Shown in pieces: positions 34,750-47,543 of a stretch of DNA of 64,000 nucleotides. Below the pieces are notes generated by a model. The model was not told where the DNA came from and made no database searches. It saw nothing but the letters and a program-made list of their open reading frames with translations. Source of the stretch: Chondrosia reniformis (lineage: Eukaryota > Porifera > Demospongiae > Chondrillida > Chondrillidae); contig OX359189.1 in assembly GCA_947172415.1 (NCBI GenBank), positions 5,594,501-5,658,500 on the forward strand, written 5' to 3'. Numbering within the stretch: the first letter of the stretch is position 1; every line of letters begins with the position of its first letter. The position numbers and the translations under genes are program-made.

Positions 34750-35190
34750 ATCAGGGCACTTAGGAAAACCCAGACCTTCCTTGGTCATGACATAGCAAAT
34801 GTCTAACTTCCTCTTCATGTGTGCCTGCACCGCCCCATCCATCACCAGAAGAATGCGTGCGATAGGAGAATAGGTTTTGAGTTGTTGGTTCGAGGCCCTG
34901 GCCACCAGAAGACAAGCAACATTGTTGACCATGCTACTAGTGAGCAATAACATGCGTCTATGCTACAAGTACACATTGATGTGGCTGCAGAAGCTATTTA
35001 TACACGCTTTGGAGAAGTCTTTCATGCTTGTATTCCAATTGTCGTACTTCCTACAAGCTTTGCACAATAGTGTTTCCACCACTGTCTTATTTCCCTTACT
35101 AACATCGCAACGTATCCACGAGAGTATGTTGTGGTCGTATTTAAACTGCAACCTCCACTTGTTGAAGGTAGTGACAGGGACTTTCCTCAT
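34750..35190 (-). pseudogene. hAT-type (ZNF862-like) protein fragment, copy B'
   Basis: Same blocks as the left copy: RKVPVTTFNKWRLQFKYDHN, CKACRKYDNW, MKRKLDICYVMTKEGLGFPK. The same frame changes are present, so the break predates the duplication. Confidence 0.6.
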
Positions 35191-35403
35191 TCTAGAGCTT
35201 GTAGGAGAACTATTAGCTGTTCTCTTTTGGCTGGACGTGGCTAGGTCGTGTTCGTTAGGAATTACTTCTTTCAGTTACAATGTGCAAATGGTGCCACATG
35301 CATCTGTATATGTCTGCTTTGCTTCTGACCAATTAATCATTATTCAAGGATGCAAGGTCAGAATTACTAATAGAGTAAGGATTCCTTCTAACTGTGTTGA
35401 ACT

Positions 35404-35555
35404 TATGTTTTGAAAGGACCATCTTTCGACTCTTAAAGCGTCTAAAAATGCAGATTCTGAAGAAGACCCTCAAGGTCGAAACGTTTGACAGTGAAGAAGA
35501 AATGGCACAACTGTGTCTTTTAAATGCTCTAAAAGTCGAAAGATTATACTTTCAA
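35404..35555. mobile_element. Small TIR repeat with hammerhead-like centre, copy in B'
   Basis: Plus-strand core CTGAAGA (35457), GACC-CTCAA-GGTC and GAAACGTT (35478), enclosed by CTTTCGACTCTTAAAGCG-type inverted ends. Confidence 0.5.
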
Positions 35556-36380
35556 AAGATAGGCTCAGAATCACTCACAGTTGGAGGTGTTACAACAGGA
35601 GTGATGATTCAGGCAACAGCAATACAGCACATGGCTCTATCGTTTCCATAATTGGTCAGCCATGATGTCAGCATGGAAGGATTGCTGGGTGGCCATGTCT
35701 ATGCCTTGCATGGAAAATGGTCTATGGCCATTTGTTATAATGCACACTGTACATGCATGCTAGTGTGGGATGCTTCCAGATGCTTGTGATAAGCTAAATT
35801 TCACATATCAAGGTAAAATCATTCCTCTGGAGAGAATAGATTAAACTTATATTGGTTTTTCCTTTACAATGGCTAAATCTGTGTCAATTGAAATTTATTT
35901 ACTTTGTCAGCCATTTTGAAATTAATCAAAAATGGCGGACAACTGAAAGCAACAACTCCCTTTTTAAGCTGCTTCCAGTAGAAAAGGAAATAGCCAAAAG
36001 TGTGGCTAACAGCCAACTATGGAAAAATAAGGGCCAGTGTCCACTGATGATGATATTTGAGCCTGAAGATCATAACGTAGTTCGATTTGTGTTAAGTAGC
36101 CCACAGAACATTGATTAAATGTAAATGTAATACAGTAACTGTGGCTCACCTCTGACACCGATTAAACTTGGATGTAGTACCTTCAAGATGAGTGGTTATG
36201 TCCTTTGAGTTTATGTAGTTTCCAGCTTGTTTCAAAGATTTTATAATATGAGAATATGGATACCACAAAATTTGTTTTATAACATCCAGATAGTTCTGGG
36301 TCAATTTGCTTCAAATATTTTGAATTAGATGGTATATATAACAATTTCTATAAGTAAATGGTGAGTTCTATCTTTAGCAT

Positions 36381-36829
36381 TTCCATGGATGTAAGGCTTG
36401 GACAGAATATTATAAAACTTAACAAGGGAAAAGTCCATTAAAAAGTTCCTATTCCAGCAGACACATATGGTGCATGACACCTGTAAACGCACCCAGTTCA
36501 GGAAACATACGGCTTATAGTACTAGGTGTGTTAATAAAGCTTCCCTGAGATCACTGGCGGTTTTGGATACATCTTGTCTATTTGTATGCAATGTACCTGT
36601 ACAGTACACATCCAATGTCTTGAGATTATTTAGCAGTCATGGAGTAGTGTAAAAGGTGTCCAGGAACAGTTGAGGAAGAAAGATAGGAATGTCCGATTTG
36701 AAGCCGTGATTTTGAATGCGTTAGTTGGTATTACCTATCGATTGCGTATTTGATTACGTAACAGTATTTCTGGAAACGTGAACCTACAGACAGGTGTGAA
36801 GAATGAGTGCGAGAAGTGGATAGATGGCT
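36381..36829. other. No gene recognised
   Basis: AT-rich sequence between duplication B' and the C repeat; nothing supported. Confidence 0.35.
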
Positions 36830-37655
36830 AAAACGATTTGCATATCATATATAATCGTCTCGCTTCTTATCTTTTTAATGTCTTACTATAACTTCATACT
36901 TATAGTATTATATAATTAATGTTTAATATAATTGTGAAAACGGCTTTTCAGGAGCGCTAGTAACACATTGCATAGTAGCTATAACATGAGTCACTTGTCT
37001 AGCTATCGTCGACTACTTAGTTTTACGCACCTTTTGTTAACGAATAATTCGTATGCAGCAACTCTTGCAAAGCCGCAGTTGAACTTCAGAGCTATCTTAT
37101 TAGAGACTGATATTCCTCTTAACTCTTTTGGGGGGCTTAATCTTCTCAGTAATTACTATTGTAGACGAAAATTGGCGATTTATAGTGTGAATAACACCTT
37201 ACGGCGATCCTCGACCACTTGCGTCAACGTATAGTATAACGTATATAATATCCCAGTTGCACTACTTAGGATTAGTGCAAAATTAACATCTGACTATAAA
37301 ATTTCACCGTTTACGTTTGAAATGCGTAAATCATCCCATGAATATACTTATTTGCTAAATAATATGATTTAAATGTTGAAAAATGGCGTCTATTGCTGAC
37401 GTGAAGGAAAATTGCCTATGCGCTTAAGTTAGAAGATCCTCATAGGCTTGTAGTCAGCTTCAATGAATTCAGTGAGTCTCATTTAGTAAGAATTAAGAAG
37501 TCTGTTGGCGTCTGAGCTTAGATATGAAAGATTAAATAGCATTTACTAATCTATTAACAGTTTTCTTCTCAACGGATTGATGAATCGAAACGGACTTCTT
37601 AATTTTGTTAGAATACATTGTAACCTTTTAAATGAAGTGTAGTACGTAGCAGTTG
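36830..37655 (+). repeat. C repeat, third copy
   Basis: Matches about 28305-29120. It stops where the 3' part of a DDE transposase begins on the other strand, which suggests the C repeat is terminal sequence of that transposon family. Confidence 0.65.
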
Positions 37656-38657
37656 GATAAACTTTACGGTGAGATTTGTATAGTTTAACTTTGTCAATTG
37701 CTTCTGCGCAATTTTTTCCCCATTCGATATACTTCCATGTATTCTCTAACTTTTCTGTAGTATTGTCTAATGTCATCCAAAGTAACAGAATCTAATGCTG
37801 GCTTAACTGTTCTCTCTAATTGTCAAAATGAATAATCGCAATGGGTCCTTGTAAGACGTTTAGCCCTCCCCATTCCCTCTCAATGGGGTAAACGTCACAA
37901 TGATCCTTTAGATTAAGTACACGCGGTAACCCTTTGAATGTAGACCTTACTCTTCTCATACTTAAAGTCATTCGTGTTCCATAGCCTCCGTTGCATTTCA
38001 TCCTTCTTCATACCAGTAGTACCTACTCCTCTCTCCTGCAACACTAATTTTAAGCCTAATGGTAGTCCATTTGGTAAGACCATCTTTTGAGGTTTGCCAT
38101 TACATAATGTGACTCTCATCCTTGGCTGCTGCCCACCAAATTGAACATTCATAGCCTTTACATTTAATGCATCCTCTGCAAAAGCTCGGTGATTACTGCT
38201 CTGATCAAATAGAAAGACTACGTATGGCTTTTTTTGGGATATTTTACAGTTGCTGTGTCAGCTGCAACTTCCACTTACTTCATAAACTTGTCATTTGTCC
38301 AAAATCCCTCTGCATTTGCACCTATTTTCAGAATTTGCCTTAGTTAGAGGCATTCAATTGGTTTACTGTCAGTCTAAGGTAGCCTTGGTGTTCATCAATG
38401 AAGTCACTAACCATCAAACCTTGTCCTTGTCCCTTCGGTTTAATAATTCTTTTGCCTGATTCTGCCCAGGAATATGCATGATCCTCATCTGCATGAAACA
38501 CAGATTCATCATGGTATATTAATACCAATTCCTTAGATGCACTGGAATTGCCCATTGGCAATGATGCTTCGCCATCAGATGGTAGGGGTGGAGGTTTGTG
38601 GGTTGCCTGCAGGATCTCAAGTCTTTTTAAGTATTCTTTCCTAAACAAAACAAACAT
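37560..38657 (-). pseudogene. DDE transposase of the type common in fungi
   Basis: LIYHDESVFHADEDHAYSWA, GQGLMVSDFIDEHQGYLRL, then FLFDQSSNH-like sequence, MNVQFGGQQPRMRVTLCNGK, LVLQERGVGTTGM, CDVYPIEREWG and VKLYKSHRKVYP. The order and motifs match the DDE-superfamily endonucleases multiplied in basidiomycete and some invertebrate genomes. The likely triad is D in HDES, D in FDQSSNH and E in PIEREW. Stops and shifts occur near VEVAADTATVKYPKKS and around 37900, so it is inactive. The N-terminus before 38657 was not traced. Confidence 0.75.
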
Positions 38658-38934
38658 GACTTACTTTTTATTTTGTTGGCTTCTGTCTCCATACTTAATA
38701 AAAAGGTTCAAAAACACTTTCAATAACAGTTTAAAACTCGGTTGCTAAACTTCGCTATTTGCTCAGTGCGAATATTGTTAGAACACCTAATAGTAACCAG
38801 AATTGGGAAAATGGCTGCCATCAAGTACCCCTCAGAAAACAAGACAACACCGAACGAATGAAGTGTTGCATGACCTCAGTGGGTTTTGGGCTGTAGGGCT
38901 CTGTTAACACTTCCACCAGCTGGCCGTATGTCTT

Positions 38935-39160
38935 GGCGGTCGGCTTTTCAGGCGCGATCAGACTTCCAAGTAAATTGTGGGTGCTTCACACCACTACCGT
39001 CAGCTCTTCTTTTCACAGCATTATCCTCTCCTGTTATATCGTTTGCAACAAAGAACTGTTCCAGTCTCTCCACGTACTGCGGCCATTCTTCTGCAGCCGA
39101 GTCAAAAGGTTCAATGTGGCCTAGTAATCCCGTAGCCATCAATCTGAGTTCTTGATCCTT
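38935..39160 (-). mobile_element. Fossil LTR retrotransposon gag-like piece
   Basis: Reads MATGLLGHIEPFDSAAEEWP then QYVERLEQFFVANDI, a gag N-terminal signature of Ty3/Gypsy-type elements. Short, broken, old. Confidence 0.65.
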
Positions 39161-39315
39161 GACCCAGTCACCAGTATATGTCGTGACTTCGCTTCCCTGT
39201 GACTGACCATTCGGTGTACTGCTGACTCTATAATCTTAATTTCCACTTTTGGTGGTACTTCTGTGATCAACTCCACATGCAATAGAGTCAATGCAATGTA
39301 TGTATTCACTGTTCC

Positions 39316-39789
39316 TTAACCTTTTACGGGCCGCGTTAAACTGTAATTGCTACCCCATTACCGACCGATGACCACTATAGTGGTTCGAGAGTAAAAACTG
39401 CCTAGTCTAATCTTTTAAAGGTCTATTCTCACCTTTAATAATTGTAATATCCTCCAAATAACCTTCGTTGAAGTTATTAAGAGCAACAAATACTAAAATA
39501 CCAAAAAGCGCTAAGGAAATAGGTCCTCCTTTTTGGACTGCCATTTTAAAACCTTGCTTTTTTTCGTTAACGCTTGCGTAATTTGTATACCTATAATATA
39601 AATTTCTTCCTGTTATAATACAGTTATACTATGGTTTAAACCTATAATATTTTATACAAAGATTCTTATACATAAGCGCTATCGATACATATAAATTTCA
39701 AAGAGATCGAACAATTATTTAACTTTGCGGCTGTTAACGGCCTAAACAATTTCGAGCATTATAGTGGCTATCGGTCGGTAAGGGGTTAA
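39316..39789. mobile_element. piggyBac-like MITE
   Basis: A 474-bp non-coding element flanked by TTAA. The right end reads, inward, TTAACCCCTTACCGACCGAT then CCACTATA. The left end carries the same CCGACCGATGACCACTATAGTGG after about 35 extra bases. Confidence 0.8.
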
Positions 39790-40570
39790 ATACCCAAACA
39801 GGGTAACCTCTGGATCCAGGCTTTGCTCAAGAAGAAGCCTTGATCGATGGCACTCTTTTCTTCACCTGGTGCTTGGCTAGAGCAGATTTATCACTTCCTG
39901 TCTTCTCATCCAGCCTTCTCATCAACTTGCTGAACTAATCACTTCTCCACAGGAGAGGTCTAACCAGAATAACTTCCTCATCACCTTCAGTGGCTATAGG
40001 GAAAGGGAACAATTACTTACCCTACTTAATCACTCCCGTCTCCTCTGACAAAGAGTTTGCCCCACTCTTGAACGTGACTCTGCATGAGATCCAAAGGTCT
40101 ATATATATAGAAGCCATGAACTTGGGAACTGTCAGACAATCTAGTTGATTTATTTGACAATGAATACGTGTTAACATGCATGTCAATAGGAATGCTGCAT
40201 CCACAGAAGTAGGTTTTTGTGCAGGTCCTGGGAGGAAACGTACTTTGAATCACGTGATGAAAAGGAAGGCAACAATGACCATCTTGAATACAGCACAATT
40301 ACTGACCCCTTGACCTTACCACAAGGGCTTATATTGCCTGATATAGGTATGTAACATAACAGTTATATTGAATAATTTTTTTTATTTTATTCGCTCCTTG
40401 CGTTTCTACGTATAAACTGTGGTGACATATCCGGTAACTCGTTTTTTTCAAAAATGGCTTTTCAATGTAACTTCTTTTATATAGAAAGCACGGCTATGAA
40501 ACTAACATAAAGTGTTAACGATAGTAAGATCTTTCTTCGGTAAAAACTCGAACGAAAACAACAAAGGGTT
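39790..40570. other. No gene; possible piggyBac-like end
   Basis: AT-rich. A GGGTTAAGGCCACTTTTATG stretch at 40566 resembles a piggyBac terminus. Confidence 0.4.
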
Positions 40571-40636
40571 AAGGCCACTTTTATGTGCTTTTGTGGTTTT
40601 CCTTCAACTCTTCACCTAAAAGTAAGCCATATATCA

Positions 40637-41351
40637 ACAAACATCAGCAAAGTACACTTGAGTCAACTCTAGGATGCCGTTTTTCTTCGTTGCTGAAACT
40701 GCCATATATTGATGCTCCTCGCATGTTGACTGTTGATTCCATGCACAGTCTTTTTTAGGGACTGGGAAACATATGCTTTAACTTTGGATGAAGAATGATG
40801 TTATTTCAAAAGCACAGTTCTCTCACCTTCAGGAATTTGTTGATGGTGTGATAGTTCCTTCAGATGTGGGTCGTATCCCACACAAAATTGACTCTCAGGA
40901 TTCTCAAGTTTTACAGCTGATCAATACAAGAATTGGATTACATTGTTCTCGATTCCTGCACTCTTATGGCATTCTTCCACAGGAGCATCTTGAGTGCTGG
41001 CGACGTTTTGTGCTTGCGTGTCGATTCCTTTGCAAGAGGAGTTTGACTATGGCAGATGTAGACTTATCTGATCTCTTGCTACTGCAATTTGGTAAGCATG
41101 TGCAAGATATTTTTGGTGAAGAAGCTGTAACACCTAATATACACATGCACACGCACATCAAAGAGGTCATATTGGATTATGGACCAGTGTATGCATGGTT
41201 GTTTTCCTACGAACGCTACAATGGCATTCTTGGCAATCAGCAAACTAATAACCGAGCAGTTGAACCACATCTAATGAATTGCTTTGTAAAGGACAACTTT
41301 GCCTGCTCATTTCAGTTTCCTAGTGAGTTTCATGGGATAGGAAGGTTTTAA
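40637..41351 (+). pseudogene. CACTA (EnSpm/tnp2-like) transposase fragment
   Basis: LKLPYIDAPRMLTVDSMHSL, then (40788-41351) DGVIVPSDVGRIPHKI, HLECWRRFVLACRFLCKRSL, VTPNIHMHTHIKEVILDYGP, and FSYERYNGILGNQQTNNR. This is the C-terminal half of tnp2-type transposases. A stop separates the first segment from the second. The N-terminal part is absent. Confidence 0.75.
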
Positions 41352-42545
41352 AGGTTGATTTTAGCTTAAAGTATTTGCATCCCTGCTTAATAAACCTAAT
41401 GCACAACTGCAAATGTTTAGCTTGAAACCTGGAGAAGTCACTACATATTCTGGAATACCTAATTAGTTGTGAGTGATTGAGTGATGCTGGGGAAAGACCA
41501 AGAAATACGTTAGAGCAAATTGCAATTACACCTTGGAGGGATTAAGACACATGGTTCCAACAGCATTTGAGTCAGTCTCTCTCGACTAGATCAGGAAGTA
41601 CTTACAAAAATGCAGGGACTATAACCATGGCATACCTGGAGGAATAAGAGGGAATACGCTGGTCAAGATGCAGATAAGAAAGTAAGGGAATATAAAAGCC
41701 ATCATAGCCATCATAAATGTCTATTTAACGCAAAGGTATGTACAAATACTGAGAACAAACGTCCTACTTGTCTTTTAGTTATGCATAAAAGATTCTGCAG
41801 AAACTGAAGAAGCACAGTTGGAAAGTTCAGAGTCTCCAGCTGGCCAACACCCATACACTGAGTCTGCAAATGTGGTTACAGTCAACTTACCACCTTTGGA
41901 GTATGAACCCCTTATAAGTCCATTAGCTTCCGAGAGAAGAGGTGAACATCATGCAACATGCTTTGCTGCCTTCCTTACTTCTGTGCTTATACATTACTGT
42001 ACTTGACCTTTGTAAGTGCTGATTGATTTGCGATTAGTGTGTTTGTGTTGCTAGCCATATATGGAAGATGCGTGGAGGCTGTTCCGCCTTAAAGTCACAT
42101 AAGGAGGTGTTAGGGGCGCGTACGTGTTACCGGCAGTGCTGGTAACCTGTTTACCTGCATACCTTTCCCTTTGATGTATGACGTCATCATGCAATAAGGG
42201 AGTAATAAAATGGCGGTATTTTTACGGTAATATTTAACTTGAATTTTTTCAAAGTTTAAGATGAAATTCGACTATAAATTTAGAAATGAAGTTACCAGGT
42301 TTAAAAGAATTCTGGTGACAAACAAGAGTTAGCAGATATATACAGTATACAAACGTTGCTCATTAATTGGACTTCAATGCTTCTGTTATTAGTTGGATAA
42401 CCACCAAGTAAGCCATTTAATCTCTCAAATGCAAACAGCCAATAGCTATAGATATATAGGCCCAAAATTGTTTATACATTCAGGTAGATGGAGATGCAAA
42501 TGCACATTTGGTGTCAAATAGGCAGTCAAGTACAAGGACTCAGCT
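41352..42545. other. No certain gene
   Basis: A block at 41790-42006 (ESANVVTVNLPPLEYEPLIS) could be a C-terminal exon of the CACTA gene. Otherwise nothing is supported. Confidence 0.3.
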
Positions 42546-43545
42546 TCCTTACAAAATTTTGGTCAACCAGTCATGAGCCTCTTCAGCTTCGCTAAGGTTA
42601 ATTTTCCTAGACCAAAGGATATGACATGCTTTAACAAAATATAACCAGCATTTAAAATCTCGTATAGGCAAAATTGGTTTTACACATGCAAGAGAATACA
42701 ACAAAGTCCAATTTTTCCACTGGTCTGCTGTAAAACATGAGAGCCCAAATGACGATATTCTTCCAACATCAAAAGGACCTACCAAACCGTCAACCTTTTC
42801 CTGCATTAATTCCATATCATTCGCTTTTATTTTTCCTGTTTCCTTCCAAACATTTAGCATATGCTTAGCAGTACCCAAGAGCAAATTGTGCATGGGGTCT
42901 TTAATGATCATTCTAGTAGGGTCAATATAGGGCAATTCAAATAGTACGGAGTATTTCACACTATACTGGAGTTCAACCGTTTTTTGATTAGCCCTACTAC
43001 AGCATTTATTCCATTTATCAGCACAGGACAAAAGGAGTTTACGATCCCTTTTTAGGCCATTATTGGATCAAATCCCCCATAATTTTGGCTTGTGTATGTT
43101 AGTACAAAACCTGATACTTTCCTAGCAGCTGGTGAATTACAGGCTACACACAAGAGAGCAGCTCAAGCAAACATTTTCCCTGAATAGGTATTCAATTCAA
43201 TACCATCCTTCCAAAATACAAGCAATTCTTCAATTAATGGTTGCAAGATTAAAATTAAGTGTAGCAGGCTCCTTAGGCCCAGTTATAATACCTACCAGCA
43301 AATTTGAAGCTCAATCAAAACTAGGAATAAAGAAAAAGTAACTTCCTTCGTTGTTTTAATTGGGTTTCTGTATTTTCCATTGTTTTCAGAAAAATCTTCA
43401 AGCATATCCTGTCTATCTTCACCTTCAGAAACAACATTAACTTCATCTTCATCCTCAGATTCACTAGGGAATTTTTCCTCTAAGTCATTCGATTACTCTA
43501 ACCCTGACAATGCTTGAGCATCAGGGACAGCTGTGGCTGGTGTAA
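42545..43545 (-). pseudogene. Second CACTA transposase fragment
   Basis: ELPYIDPTRMIIKDPMHNLL, LGTAKHMLNVWKETGKI, EKVDGLVGPFDVGRISS, and DFKCWLYFVKACHILWSRKI. Upstream (43545-43370) is an acidic stretch, FPSESEDEDEVNVVSEGED. The protein is cut off at about 42549 before the HxHxH-type segment. It is diverged from the 40.6-kb fragment, so it is a separate family member. Confidence 0.7.
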
Positions 43546-44876
43546 ACTATAATGTAAAAACACTAATAGTTAATCCTACATATAGTGCATTTCACCATAA
43601 ATGTAAAATATATAGTAGGCATATATAGACTGATGAAAAATGGTGAATTTAAAATTTATCGGTAGTTTCACCGTGGCAACCGTTGTATTATTTTTCAGTA
43701 AACATGGTTACGACTGTAACTTTTGCCACATATGTTGCTATGACGATAATTGTTATGCAATCACGTAAAAATGGTATTAATCCAAAAAGATCTTAAAGGT
43801 GAACATTATTCCTTGATTTAGGTCACCAAAGGTAATATATATATATAATGGATTTTACGGGTATATGGCTGTAACGGGTTTGCTAACGTTGTGTCTTCAT
43901 ATCATCATCTTTCAAGGCTAATTTCTAGAATATAAATGAGCATTAAAAGTACGCCTGTGACCGTATATCCTAGTTGATCCATGTACTAAAGTGTTACGGA
44001 TCGATTTTGTTTATTTTGATTTCTTTAAAGAAGTCTTTGAATTTCGGACTTGCAAACGATTATGACCCTTATCAAAACATGTGGTTTCAACTAACCAGCA
44101 TGTGCTAGGCTACTTATAAACATAAATAAGGCTAAATTAAATAAGCAAACGAGACCATATCATGCGATCTGATTGGCCCTTTTAGGTAGATCGCTTTCGT
44201 TGCCTGTATCTCCGTACTCGAAGTAGCTACGAAAAAATGTTATGCTTTCTAAAGCATTGCTCTCTGGTTGATACCCAACTTGGTAGGTTTATTCAAATGG
44301 CTGATCTTTGCTGTGCTATATTTTTTTAAATTTATGGTGAAATGCACTATACATATTACAGGCAGAGTGCATGCATCTGAATTTACTTCCATATCTTTAC
44401 TTGGCTGGTCAACATTAGTTCCATCTTGGCAGGATTATTGATCATTTTGAGCCAATGTGGCTGATATATCCTATATACAAGTACAAATATCCAGATTGCA
44501 AAGTCATATAAAACAGAAGTATTCTGAGGCCATGCAGATGAGTTGTCTAGGTTGAAAAGTCATGTATATTGTATGGATAGAGGTGCATAGAATTCAACTC
44601 AGAAAATTGGTAACTGCACATATACATAATTATAAAGTTGAGGTTGTCATATACCACTGACTGGCCTATATCTCTTGGTTCATTATTAGAATCACAAAAA
44701 GGACCCTCAGTAATTTCAACTACAACAAACAAACTGAAAGGGTAAAGGTTAATATAAGCAATGAAACAGCCATGATATCATCTTGCTCTTCAGGTAATTG
44801 ATCCTTCCTGACTTTACCTAAAAATATACAGGATGGAGGATGTACTTAAAAGAAAATCAGTACGACAAGTAGTATA
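43546..44876. other. No gene recognised
   Basis: AT-rich. A TTTCACCRTAAATTTAAAAT-like block occurs in inverted form near 43590 and 44330, giving a diffuse inverted repeat. Confidence 0.35.
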
Positions 44877-45777
44877 AGAGAGTACAGCAGTACTCTCTAA
44901 GTAGGGATGGCCAAAAACTATGGCCGCCCTATCCAATGTATTATCAATTAACACCTCATAAATCAACAGCAATTGGATTTTTGGTTGTATTCGAGTATTT
45001 GCAGTCATTTTTGCATGCTTTTTTAAACACCAAAACATGTTTTGATTCTCTACAACCTTCGCAAAGTGGCTAAACCAAAATAGGCCAAATTCTCATTTTT
45101 TCTTCTTTTGTCAAATGAGCTAGCGTTAACATGTAAACTTATGCAGGTACATACAAGTACTAAATCATCATGAATGTTTCCAAACTAGGGAATAGGCTAC
45201 CCTAGATTTCAATGCTCTCTATCCGAAGCATGTTACTTTTGAAGGTGCCAAATTTAGGGCCTCTTGGAACGCCATTTTTTTATTAAGTTTCAAATTCTCT
45301 GTATAATAAGTAAGTCGAGTAAGAAATATTTGTGGTACTGCCGCCCCCACGATTGAATTACTTAGTCGCTTTGCAGGGCCTACATACAGTCGTATTCTTA
45401 ACGATTATCGACCCTTTAATATCCAAAAGTGAATGTTAAAGAACGGTAGAAGACTTACTTGACAAATTTGGGATCTTTTCAGATGCCATTTTTTTAATTT
45501 AGAGCTCGCGATTATATTGTCTATTCTGCTACTTTATTTCAAGTTTTCGCAAAGAAAACTTTCAAAACAAATGTTAATAAGAAAAAAGGGACAATACAAG
45601 TTAAATAAAAACATTCAAAAATGAGGTTAAAAGTAGGGATGGCACTATAACAGTGATTGGCACATCTTTAAAGTGATCATATGGTAAGGCTAACATTGCA
45701 GAAGTGGCATACTGAAGCTTAACTATACACATCACTTCTATGTTTGGGCACATTGATCCCTACTTCTAGATTTACCA
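44877..45777. repeat. Dispersed repeat R1, copy 2
   Basis: Starts CAGTACTCTCTAAGTAGGGA and ends CATTGATCCCTACTTCTAG. A smaller unit at 45628-45775 has AAGTAGGGAT at both ends. Confidence 0.6.
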
Positions 45778-46257
45778 CCTGCAAGGGTAGCAAAAAGATC
45801 ATCAATTTTTGGTATAGGGTAATTGTCTAACCGGGATACCTGATTGATGGTCATCCTAAAGTCGCCACAGATCCGCACTGTGGTCTTGTCACTATTTAGC
45901 GCTGACACAATGGGTGCTGTCCACTCTGCAAATCGGATTGGTTCTATAATGCCGTCCTTTTTTAATGACTCCAGCTCCTTTTCCACTTTGTCTTACAAGG
46001 CATATGGTACTGGCCTGGCCTTGCAGTACCTTGGTTTTACCTTGGGGTCCACGTATAACTTGACTTTAAAATTCTGAAGAGTACCCAACTCCTCTTTGAA
46101 AACCTCTGCGTTTTTCTGCAGTATATTTTGCAACTCTGGTGCTGGGCTGATTGCTAAAATGGCTTTCCAGTTGAGGTGCAGATATTCCAACCAGTTCCGA
46201 CCTAACAAGCTTGGACTGTTTCCTTTCATTGGCTGCTACTCCAGTTAAGTCAAACAC
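45738..46257 (-). mobile_element. Fossil Ty3/Gypsy reverse-transcriptase piece
   Basis: ELESLKKDGIIEPIRFAEW, then VRICGDFRMTINQVS and LDNYPIPKIDDLFATLAGG, the N-terminal part of a Gypsy reverse transcriptase. It is preceded by linker sequence (VKPRYCKARPVPYAL). The rest of the element is not here; old and broken. Confidence 0.85.
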
Positions 46258-47543
46258 TCATTGACTGATTTTTCAAATTTTTCCATCCTAACCTCCATTA
46301 GAACAGTATAGGCAATTATATTGTACTGACTATATTTGCTAGCTTTTCTAATATCGTATACAACGATAATTATTTGCTTTAGTTTTTTGCTGTTCTTCCA
46401 ACAAAATTGGCCTCCATCGTTTAGTTGGCAGCCTTTCCAAAGTATCAAACAGTCTGTAATCGGAAGTCCGCCTTCGTAGTGATGCAAAGTCAAGTAAAAA
46501 GGTTCTATTCGACTGTTTTGTGCCACAGGGACATTCCAGGATTCAGTATAAAGAATGTAAATGATAATATTTCAGTATGCACGAAAGGAGTCAAAACACT
46601 TCTTACCTTCCCGGCTCCAAAGGTATTCTCTCTAATGAGAGCCCAACCAACGTTTGTACGTCTACTGTACATAACGTCAGATTATGATCTTCTGTAATTA
46701 AGTGAGTTCTCGGCGGCCAACTGTCAGGTTGCAGATATCTTCCCAAAGCAATCATAATATTGAGGTCTATAATCAATTAAAAGGAGAGCTTAGGAGGTAA
46801 CCACACGACAAAACTAAGCTGTTTACGAAATTACAAAATACAAAGCTTTTATTATGTCACACCCATAGGAGGCTTGGTATTTATATTGTAAAGAATGCAT
46901 GCGAATCTGATACTTTGTGTTGCCATTCCGGTCTGATTGCCAATGTTTGCACGTGTGCAGCACTATTTTATAACGTGTTTGTTATCAATTGGAAGTCACC
47001 TTCTTGCCTTTTATATGGCGATGTAAGCGTAATAAGGGATACTCATTGTACCAATACTCCTCAGAAAAACTGAATTTGGAATTTTTTTAGTACTTGATTT
47101 TCTTTCAATTTCCAACTTCTCCTAGTCTGTGGCTTGGGCGTCTTGACGACTCACGAGATGCACATATCCTTCACATTTGCAGTTCACAAGTGGTTTGTTG
47201 TGGGCCAAGCCTGTATGGACGTGTTGCATAACTGTCTGGGTTGGGTCGACTATAACTATTGTAATTTAGGTCACTGAAGGAATTACAATTTTCAGCTATA
47301 TGTTGTATATATAGGGTTGTATGATATTCTTGCATATTGTACCTATTACATATCTGTGGGACATTGTAAAGTCTATAAAAAGGCTGAATCTGTCATGCAC
47401 GTGTGAATAGGTATATAAAGGTGTAAACGACGGCTTCATTGTAAAAATAAAGTTGACAGTGACCCTTATAAAATTTACGTAAAAAGGTAACTCATTTTCA
47501 GTACTTGTCAGGCGTACATATGTTCAAACATCTTCTCTAACCA
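46258..47543. other. No gene recognised
   Basis: Nothing supported apart from AT-rich sequence. Confidence 0.35.

Larger units (their letters stand above)
34547..36380 (-). repeat. Inverted duplication B, right copy
   Basis: Matches 22583-24447 in reverse. It contains the hAT-like fragment (34750-35190, minus) and the small TIR repeat (35404-35555). Like the left copy it abuts the piggyBac TTAA. Confidence 0.85.

Noticed and set aside
36968-37234. 88-codon open stretch in the third C repeat
   Set aside because: Not conserved as open in the other two C copies; no motif.
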